From NCBI RefSeq assembly GCF_963082655.1, contig NC_081555.1, positions 32,039,266 to 32,103,265 on the forward strand: DNA of 64,000 nucleotides, written 5' to 3'. This DNA comes from Stomoxys calcitrans (lineage: Eukaryota; Arthropoda; Insecta; Diptera; Muscidae). Every line of letters begins with the position of its first letter. Position 1 is the stretch's first letter. Shown here piece by piece: positions 57,001 through 64,000 of this stretch. The translations under genes and the position numbers were made by a program. The notes below the pieces were generated by a model. That model was not told the origin of the DNA and searched no databases. It saw only the letters and a list, made by a program, of their open reading frames with translations.

Positions 57001-60000
57001 CAAAACCATTTTTTGAGCAGGTCAATAGCCGTTGGTGTACAACCTTTTTCCACGTGGACCTGTTTTTTTTTTCTTTTCTGAGCTGTATGGAGCGGTTTCA
57101 AGTTTTACCATATTATATACGCTAGCATCTTTCGTTGGTTTCAATAACAACTAGCCCTCAGAGCTCGCTCCGCATGGGCGCATCTTGGCTTCATAGGTTT
57201 GTTTACATTGTTGCAAAAAGTTACACTCAGAGAAATTTATAAGTAAAATCATTCCATTATCTTGTTTTAACGACAAGTTCGTATTCTATTCCTAAAATGT
57301 TTTTATTTGAGACCCAGGTTGGCATGAACATGTCCTATTGTGAAGGTTTGGCGAATGTGCTAATTGCCGAGTGGAAATTCCGGGACATCATTAACGCAGC
57401 AGACGCTCGCTTTATACCAGCCAGTCGAATAGCCCAAATACGGCCCAATATCCCGGCGCAGGTAGTGGTGCTCGCAGATGAGCGCGATGGGATTAGTTGT
57501 ACGGACCCCACTTGCACCAGAATCAGCGAGGAGAATCTGGAAATGAACAGGGTAGTCAACGAAGATAAGCGGAATTTGTGGCTGGAACACTTGCAGCAAT
57601 GTAACTTAGGCACCTTAAGTCACTCTCGATCTCCGGTAAACGAGATGACAGGACCTCAATCACTTTTGACGAAGTAACCGTGACTGATCCGAAGAGATGC
57701 GCCAGGTTGTTCAACCGTCAATTTATTGTGCATACCGAGAGTAACTGGGCAAGGAGGAGAGCCATTCGACGTATCCGTGGTCTCCGAGCCGATGGACAAA
57801 CATCACTATTTACCTTGGGCAATGTTATGAATATCATCCGTGGCGCTAAATCATCCAAGGCGTTGGGCCTCGACGGATTCTCTACACTGATGCTGAAGAA
57901 TCTGGATCTACCTGGAGTCGAGTACCTTACAACTGTATTTGAACGCTCTTATAGTTTCTGATGTTTGGATAATGGGCAGAGTGCTGCCGCTACTGAAACC
58001 TTAAAAGGATTCGAGTTTGGGAGAGTCGTACAGAACCATCTCCCTTCTCTTACCTGTAGCCAAGGCTCTTGAGGCATTGCTCCTCACGAGCCTCGTAGGA
58101 GAATCTCCATTCTCCGAGCATCAGCATGGATTTCGAAGACTGCATAGCAAATCGCAAATTTTGCCCATGAACATTCCACTAAGGAACAGGGACCAACTTC
58201 TCTTTTTACATGGCATAGTACCTCCCAAATGTTGCCAGCATTAGGAGGGGAAAACCACCGCTGATAATTTTTTCTGATGGTCTCGCCAGGATTCGAACCC
58301 AGGCGTTCAGCGTCTTAGGCGGACATGCTAACCTCTGCGCTACGGTGGCCTCCAAGACTGCATAGCACAATTGCTTTAATTGCCATCACCGCACACATTT
58401 GCCGTGGCTTCAATCAGCCCAGTCCATGTGATAGGACGGTCCTCGCGGCACTGGACCTATCGAAGGCATTCGTTACGGTCAGCCATGCCAAACTATTTGC
58501 GGAGATAGCAAAAAAACACGTCCCTCCAACTAGGCCTGAAACGCTGGGTTCCTAATCAGCTTTGTGGTAGCCAGTCATTTGTGGAATTTAGGAATAAGAA
58601 ATCGAAGCACCATAGAGTAAAACAGTGAGTTCCCCAATGTGGGGAACTGTTTAATCTCTACCTATGCTTCATTCCACCGCCCCGCGAACCTATCTGCGAT
58701 TGTTTGAACGTCTACTTCAACGAACTTGCCTCATATTTCGTTGCAAGAAATCTGAAGATATCTGCCACCAAATCTTCAGCCACATTGTTCACTACAGATA
58801 CGCGTGAGGTGAATAGTGAATTGAAAGTGATGGTCGATGGAGAAATGATTCCGACCATCAAGTGTCCCAAAATACTTGGCGTCACATTTGACAGCTCTTA
58901 CACATTCTCCCCACATGTCACAGCAATTTGCGATAAAGTCAAAAGTAGAAACAAGGTCCTCAAGTCACTTGGGTTGCAGACAAAGAAATCTTGTTGACCA
59001 CGTACAAAGCAATTGGCCGGTCTGTGGTAAGTTATGCAAAGCCAGTATCGTCTCGTCAGCTTTGTGACACGCAGTGGAATAATATTCAGATCTGTCAGAA
59101 TGCCGCCCTCGGAACTCCGTCATGTGGACTTCCTCCATCAAAGATCCTTCCATTGCGAAGATAACTACATGCTGTCTATGCAGTACCTTTTGGGCTGTTA
59201 TCGCAGAAACCATCCAAATCATTATTTTGTGGTTAGATATCCACCGCCCAGAAGCCTTAAGGTAGATCTACATGATCTAGAGCGTGAGGTTCAGCGCTAC
59301 AAGGGTGAACCTCTAGATCAAGCGGCATATCAAGCAAGTCTAGACAACATTCATGCAGACACGGTAGCAGACGCGTTAACTGGCTACCGGGTGAATGTAG
59401 TCCTTGGAGAACGACCGCCACCCATTGCACCCGAAGAAATCGACCTCCCCCGGCAAACCAGAGTGATTCTGGCTCAATTACGTTCCGGCAGATGCAGCCG
59501 TCTCAATTCCCACAGAGCTAGGATTGATGCCGACGTGCAAGATGTATGTCCCGACTGTAACCAGGGACCGCACGATACACGTCACCTGTTTAACTGCCCG
59601 GCCAGACCCACTCGACTCAGACCCAGATCCCTGTGGACGCACCCCATCTTAGTCGCGGAGTTCCTGGGTCTTGACACTCAACAGAATCAAGCAGACGAAA
59701 GATAGTACACAATAAACTGCTACAACAACAACAACAACCAAATAGTTTAGCATAATCTATTAAATTAAATACTTTAAATTACCTGAATAACTGGCGTAGG
59801 TACATGTAATCGGGCTGTTCATCGAAACGCAAACTGCGACAGTAATTCAAATACATAGAAAATTCAGCTGGAAAACCTTTGCATAGAACTTCAATTGGTG
59901 TCGACATCTTCTTTTCCGATATCTTTTCATATTTCTGCTGCTTGTTGGTGGCCTTCATTCCTTGCCATGGCAAAACACTGCGATTGAAGTACATCATAAC

Positions 60001-60768
60001 ATAGCCCAATGATTCCATATCATCTCTACGGGATTGTTCAATACCCAAATGGGCATTAATGGATGCATAACGTGCAGTTCCAGTCAAGTTTTTATCCTCC
60101 CGATAACCGATATGGCTGCGAGTGGTAGGATCGCGGTACTTTTTAGCCAAACCGAAATCAATTAAAAACAATTTATTGCAGTGACGCCCTATGCCCATTA
60201 GAAAATTATCCGGCTTGATATCGCGATGAATAAAGCACTTCAAGTGAATGTATTCCAAGCGTCCAATCATTTGATCAACCAGCATCAGAACGGTTTTAAT
60301 TGTAAAATGGCGCGTGCAAAAGTTAAATAAATCTTCCAATGAGGGACCCAACAGGTCCATTACTAGTATATTGAAATTCTTCTCTTTGCCATGATGACGA
60401 ATGCGTGGTATACCGACACCGCCGCTTAAAATGCGATACAATTTTGCTTCGTACTGCAACTGAGGATGACGAGCAGATGTACTTTCCATTTTAACGGCGA
60501 CTTCTTCGCCACTCTGTATGCTTATGCCCAGATAGATGTCACCAAAGGAGCCGCTTCCTGAAATGTATCACAAGGGCAACGTTAGTGACAGACTTCATTT
60601 ATATTTCCTAACGAATAAGACTATAGATGCAAAACTTTATATCTCTTGTTTGTCTGGATGTACATAAAACTCTCCTTTTTATTTATTATTACCTATTTTG
60701 CGGCTGAGTCTGTATTTGCCGCCGACTATGACATCCGTTCTGTTCTTCATTAGATTAAATTTATCCAT
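53869..60768 (-). CDS. CkIalpha: Casein kinase I alpha, complete (346 aa, three coding exons)
   Basis: Joining 60768-60693, 60557-59783 and 54058-53869 gives 346 codons with consensus splice sites, close to the ~337 I recall for Drosophila. It is a cytoplasmic and nuclear Ser/Thr kinase; in flies it phosphorylates Armadillo and Ci in Wnt and Hedgehog signalling. Visible parts: glycine loop GSGSFGD at 26-32, Lys48, HRDIKPDN with Asp138, DFG with Asp159 and the CK1-specific TARYASIN in place of APE. The kinase domain ends near [15 protein letters not shown], followed by a charged tail rich in RE/KE. The family signature HIPYRE reads HIGYRE. The coding parts show no damage although intron 2 is filled with LINEs. 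Confidence 0.96.
54192..54432 (-). mobile_element. Family J fragment in CkIalpha intron 2
   Basis: It matches 26420-26640 (ggcactcagtatttgtgcaa, actgagactctccgctcgat, gcagctaagcttctcg). The tail end is missing. Adjacent 54433-54646 is AT-rich sequence with repeated cgcttaagtg-like words and no recognised family. Confidence 0.5.
54647..55213 (+). pseudogene. LINE family B fragment, N-terminal RT
   Basis: Plus-strand frame 54798-55121 reads [20 protein letters not shown], then [20 protein letters not shown] and [14 protein letters not shown], the segment before RT motif A. A frameshift separates it from [18 protein letters not shown]. It faces the following copy head-on. Confidence 0.75.
55222..56211 (-). 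pseudogene. LINE family B fragment, RT core
   Basis: A 236-codon minus-strand frame (55752-55042) holds much of the RT palm: [56 protein letters not shown] (motif A), [19 protein letters not shown] (motif B) and IVSYA, breaking off just before the catalytic DD. Upstream pieces ([31 protein letters not shown]) lie in other frames. It forms an inverted repeat with the previous copy. Confidence 0.85.
56212..56398 (+). mobile_element. Family J fragment in CkIalpha intron 2
   Basis: It contains gagagtctcagtgagaagcc, ccggctcttgc and gcgcctttaaataacca in the order of 1050-1160. It has no tail. Confidence 0.45.
56399..57296. other. CkIalpha intron 2, no gene seen
   Basis: AT-rich, with an A16 run at 56558-56574 and a CA run at 56738-56752. 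The minus-strand frame at 56591-56941 has no recognisable domain. Confidence 0.5.
57297..59740 (+). pseudogene. LINE family B, most of ORF2, interrupted by a SINE
   Basis: In order: linker ([36 protein letters not shown]), RT start ([34 protein letters not shown]), the SINE at 58150-58353, motif A ([19 protein letters not shown]), a degraded motif B with a stop, thumb ([20 protein letters not shown], 58861) and a 223-codon C-terminal frame. That frame has [17 protein letters not shown] (59552), a Cys/His knuckle, and ends at 59705. The tail is ctacaacaacaacaacaacc. Four or more frames are needed. It lies in CkIalpha intron 2, against the gene's direction. Confidence 0.85.
58150..58353 (-). 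mobile_element. tRNA-derived SINE with 14-bp target duplication
   Basis: It is flanked by aagactgcatagca at 58136-58149 and 58354-58367, a perfect duplication of LINE sequence. On the minus strand it begins ggccaccgtagcgcagaggt (A box), has the B box gggttcgaatcctgg and ends with gttcatgggcaaaatttgcg. Compared with 21953-22268 an internal part of the body is deleted. Confidence 0.95.
59783..60557 (-). CDS. CkIalpha: CkIalpha coding exon 2 (kinase core)
   Basis: 775 bp, from an acceptor tttcag (60558) to a donor GTAATT (59782). It encodes most of the kinase domain, residues 26-284, including EEVAVKMES with Lys48, [36 protein letters not shown] and YMYLRQLF. No stop or frameshift. Confidence 0.97.
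60693..60768 (-). CDS. CkIalpha: CkIalpha coding exon 1
   Basis: 76 bp, ATG at 60768-60766, reading [20 protein letters not shown] then LSRKI and the first base of Gly26, with donor GTAATA at 60692. It was too short for an ordinary frame search but joins exon 2 in phase, completing the glycine-rich loop. Confidence 0.93.
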
Positions 60769-61017
60769 GTTGGAAAAGGGATTTCCCACTTCTCAGCTTC
60801 TGAAATAAAAAAGATGGTTTTTAATTGGTGGGCATACAAAGTCGGCGTAAGTATTGTATTACACTTTGCTCTTATTTAAATAATTTTCAAAAACAGATGG
60901 GTTCAATAAACAATTTGTCACACAATTGTGTGGCAAATGTTTTTTTACATTATTTACAAAATTCTCAGAGTGAACTCAAATAAAATATGTCAAGTCACAT
61001 TTTCGAAACACATGTTA
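60769..61017 (-). other. CkIalpha 5' UTR segment and upstream intron
   Basis: An acceptor-like pyrimidine tract ending in tttcag lies at 60800-60810 on the minus strand. About 31 nt of leader then precede the ATG. This suggests that a further 5' UTR exon lies upstream, at higher coordinates, but I cannot place it. 60811-61017 is AT-rich with no gene. Confidence 0.45.
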
Positions 61018-61102
61018 GGTATGCTTAAAAAGAGGTTGCGGATATTAATACGCCTCATGCCACTATGGCATTTGTCCAAGTCAGTAAACGGCGTGTTGTG
61101 CG
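61018..61102 (-). mobile_element. LINE 3'-end fragment
   Basis: tgcttaaaaagaggttgcgg through cggcgtgttgtgcgc matches 52569-52656 and 36465-36600 with many changes. No tail or duplication is clear. Confidence 0.5.
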
Positions 61103-61114
61103 CTCAAAATACTA

Positions 61115-61328
61115 TTGGGTTGCCCAAAAAGTAATTGCGGATTTTTAAAAGAAAGTAGAATGAACTTTAATCAAATATCCTTTTTTTACACTTTTTTTCT
61201 AAAGCAAGCTAAAAGTAACAGCTGATAACTGACAGAAGAAAGAATGCAATTGCAGAGTCACAAGCTGTGAAAAAATTTGTCAACGCCGACTATATGAAAA
61301 ATCCGCAATTACTTTTTGGGCAACCCAA
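61115..61328 (-). mobile_element. Mariner-derived MITE with TA duplication
   Basis: 214 bp with ends ttgggttgcccaaaaagtaa and the complement, flanked by TA at 61113-61114 and 61329-61330. It lacks about 20 bp of the tail part (aagtaaatgcatttttaat) but has the common internal junction. It lies upstream of CkIalpha. Confidence 0.93.
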
Positions 61329-61419
61329 TAAAAACTAACATCGAAAAAGAATATAAGTCAGGAATTCTGTGCTACTTACAAAAGTCCTTTTCCTTAAAAT
61401 ACAAAATACTTAATCCATG

Positions 61420-61545
61420 CCAAGCCCCTAAGTTGGTTCATCTCTGGTATTCTCTGGTATTGTGTCTGCACCTAAGTGCTCCCACGTTTCATCGTCTTCC
61501 CCACATGCCCTACACGTGCTATCACTTGCTACAGCTATTCTTTAT
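61420..61545 (-). pseudogene. Small LINE family D fragment
   Basis: The phrases ttcatcgtcttccccacatgcc and gctatcacttgctacagc match 25465-25520 and 13490-13520. Nothing more can be read. Confidence 0.4.
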
Positions 61546-61547
61546 AA

Positions 61548-62878
61548 GTGAGCGTGTCATGCATTGGTTATACTGCAGTTGTCAGACCTATAGGGCTATA
61601 TGGTGTTGTGGTCTGGTGGACGGCGCTTCAAAAGTCCACCTACAGCTTAAAAATTAATCGGATCCAAAAGATGGCTTGCTTGTGCATCACAGCAGCACTG
61701 AGGACGACACCATCTGATGCACTGAATTTAATGCTACATCTTATGCCTCTGGACATTGTGGCTACCCAAATTGCAGCGACCACTGCCGTAAGGTTAAGGA
61801 AGCTTTCTCATTGTTCATGTGGGGGCTACTGTCTTATCCTTGATACAATATCCGATGTTCCAGGCAGTGTGGATTACACCCTACCTGAGCCGTTTTTTGA
61901 TAAAAAGTACTGTACCACTATTCCGGATAAAACCGATTGGAACTACGATATCCCTGGTAATAGAAGCTACATAGACTTCTATACGGGCCAGGTGGGCTTC
62001 GGGGTGTATTCCAAAGATCTAGAATTGGTCATATCGAAAAGGTTACCCTACCACTGCAGTGTGTATCAAGTAGAGATCCTTGCAATTAAGGAAGTGGTGG
62101 AATGGCTAAGATATAATGTCATTACAACGATTGGCATAAATATCTTCTCAGACAGCCAGGCAGCTATTACATCTCTGGGGAACACAAAAACAGCCCTAGA
62201 CTGACCCAGATCTCTCAACGAGATGGCTTAACAGTTCAATATTCACCTGTTCTGGGTGACGGGCCACAGAGATATTCCAGGGAATTGTAAAGCAGACGAG
62301 CTTGCGAGACTAGGAACTACCTTACACATTCCAGGGATACTGGAATCTGTGGGTATGCCTTTAGCGACATGTAAGCTAAGTTTTCAGGACCAGGCCCGAA
62401 GGACAACGAATGATAGATGGTCACAAAGAGGTGGCTGTGAGCCTTCCAAAAACTATGTGGCCTAATCTAGACTTGAATAGGTCTTCCGCTTTGCTGTCAT
62501 TGGCTAGAACTGACGTCTCAGTCATTGTGTCCGTCATGACAGGTCATTGTCTAATCGGAAAACATGCTGACATACTGAAGGTTACCAGCAACAGCGTTTG
62601 CAGAAGCTGTGAGGACATCGAAGAAGAAGAAGAGACTATAGAACACCTTCTGTGTGCATGTCCCACACTAGCAGTTAGAAGGAGTTGCACTTTAGGTTCT
62701 CATTTATTTTAGCGAATGTGAACATTCGCAAATTATTGGGCTTTTAAAGCGATCTGGATGGTTCAACGTTAGGAACTTGAAGGCATCTTCCTTCTTCTGT
62801 TCCTGTGGTATCATAATGGACGAAAACGTCTAAGTGAGTCTGATGGCAGACTGTCTCCTAAACCCAACCTAACATATC
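61548..62878 (+). pseudogene. LINE family A: RT C-terminus, RNase H, C-terminus
   Basis: A frame of 218 codons reads YTAVVRPIGLYGVVVWWTAL, ITAALRTTPSDALNLMLHL, then RNase H (YIDFYTGQVGFGVYSKDLEL, VYQVEILAIKEVVEWLRY, IFSDSQAAITSL). The TDG with its first active-site Asp is lost by a small deletion (YTGQ). After a TGA the rest continues in other frames: GHRDIPGNCKADELARLGTT and CRSCEDIEEEEETIEHLLCA. It ends near acccaacctaacata. Confidence 0.8.
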
Positions 62879-63085
62879 CCCGCCTCGATTATACAGCGAT
62901 GGTATGACCTTCTTCTATCACACTTAGTCTGTATGTCTATGGGTTGGACATCTAGAATAGTCTCCAGAGTCGAAACGGGCGTGGTCTTCATCACCCCTTC
63001 TATGCCAAGACAACATGTTCTCCGAACCTGTTGTGTTATTCTTACGTTGCACTCCTTCACAGTCCTTGAAACCAATGAGGCGTAA
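62879..63085 (-). pseudogene. LINE family D fragment
   Basis: Minus-strand VRRTCCLGIEGVMKTTPVST then LETILDVQPIDIQTK matches the QRTCCLGKGGAMRTTPIRA segment at 35590. It is about 70 codons long, without a start or end. Confidence 0.6.
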
Positions 63086-63089
63086 GTAA

Positions 63090-63520
63090 GTTTCGTTCTA
63101 ATCGGGTAATAAAATGCGCCTTTTTTTGGGCCAACGACCTTAAATCGGAAAAATATTGTTCGATCTAAATCATACTAAGTATGAATGTCGTGGGTACTAA
63201 CACAACTCGCTGTGCTTGATTTCATGGAAATTGGTTAATAAAATCGCCTTTTATGAGCCTAAATCGGGATAGCGGTATATATGGCAGCTATAGGCAAACA
63301 TAGTTCGATCTTTACCATAATTGGTACTGATGTCAAGGGTCTTAACATAAATCGCTAAGCCAAATTTCAGCAATCGGCTAATCGTTTTATCGACCCTGTT
63401 CTGCAATTCAATTTTGTTCGAATGTAAAACGATTTCTGTTTCAATGATCGGAGATTTTGTTTGCAAATGGAAAAGGAAAGCCAAAGATAGCATACGAACC
63501 ACTATGGGAGGCGTTTCGTC
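63090..63520. repeat. Diverged tandem-unit repeat
   Basis: Two units of about 160 bp share aataaaa.cgcc and ttgttcgatct.aa.cata. The layout resembles the 150-bp-unit elements but the sequence is clearly different. Ends are not defined. Confidence 0.4.
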
Positions 63521-63559
63521 AACCATATTAGGTGTGATGGCTTCAAGGGCCGTGCGTTG

Positions 63560-64000
63560 ATATGTGGTATTTGAATCGTATTAATAGCGAAAACGCATCT
63601 ATGACACAATTACCACATTAACAACCCTCGACCACTCTGTCTTTTAGCTGTACTTCTTCCCAGTATGCAAAACTGGACTTTTATATACCAAATGAATGGT
63701 CTGAAAAAGGGCCTTTCGTTGGACAAGGAAATTAATAACGAAATTATTAAAAAATTTAGTTTTTTGTTTATAACTTTTTCAATAATACTGTCAAGCAGAT
63801 GCTACTTTGGATTAGGTAGTCAGTTGAGAAACAAGGCCACCTCTCGACAGACGAAAATTACACTATACAAGGCACTGATACTACACGTGTTCTTATATGA
63901 GGCATGGGTACTTGTGAATGCAGACAAGGCAGTGCTTGGAGTGTTTGAGAGAAAGATTCTTCGTAAAATATATGGACCTGCTTGGGTTAATGGAGAATGA
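63560..64000 (+). pseudogene. LINE family E, RT C-terminus, runs off the window
   Basis: From about 63800 the frame reads SRCYFGLGSQLRNKATSRQT, KITLYKALILHVFLYEAWVL, then ADKAVLGVFERKILRKIYGP. This is the RT thumb and following region of the LINE whose C-terminus is at 33620-34010. Upstream RT motifs are not seen, so it is 5'-truncated or broken. The window ends inside the frame. Confidence 0.7.

Noticed and set aside
61548..62204. 218-codon RNase H frame as an intact host gene
   Set aside because: The sequence is LINE family A, the YTDG active-site motif is broken and the rest of the protein continues in other frames.

Overview
The window is nuclear DNA of a cyclorrhaphous fly. Two recognisable genes are both close to their Drosophila counterparts in protein sequence. 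The repeat content (mariner, tRNA-derived SINEs, several LINE families and long elements with ~150-bp internal tandem units) suggests a large-genome calyptrate of the house-fly or stable-fly type; that last step is inference. No rRNA gene, true tRNA gene, CRISPR array or bacterial-style operon is visible.

Two host genes lie on the minus strand, and together they frame almost the whole window. The first is the 5' part of acj6, a class IV POU-homeodomain transcription factor. Three phase-0 coding exons at 39327-39452, 18101-18157 and 12193-12372 encode its first 121 residues. The POU domain and homeodomain must lie beyond the left edge, so positions 1-12192 are intron. The second is an apparently complete casein kinase I alpha gene (CkIalpha, 346 residues) with three coding exons at 60693-60768, 59783-60557 and 53869-54058. 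All its splice sites and catalytic motifs are intact, although its 5.7-kb second intron is filled with LINE debris.

Region by region: 1-12192 is acj6 intron 3 with arrays of the ~150-bp-unit element, a mariner MITE, LINE fragments and a 28-bp satellite. 12373-18100 and 18158-39326 are acj6 introns 2 and 1. Intron 1 holds an intact mariner transposase (31223-32251), two MITEs derived from the same mariner, SINEs and many broken LINEs. 39453-41698 is single-copy DNA upstream of acj6 and should contain its 5' UTR and promoter. 41699-53178 is intergenic and repeat-dominated, with a second and larger 28-bp satellite (47316-49562) whose repeat direction flips twice. 53403-60768 is CkIalpha with its 3' region. 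60800-64000 is its upstream region, again full of LINE and MITE copies.

The mobile elements have mostly inserted into one another: SINEs with 14-bp target duplications sit in a LINE and in a tandem-unit element, and a MITE with a TA duplication sits in another such element. The most unusual structure is the palindromic satellite between acj6 and CkIalpha. It could fold into long double-stranded RNA if transcribed. The best functional pair is the full mariner and its MITE family, all of which appear to descend from one deletion.
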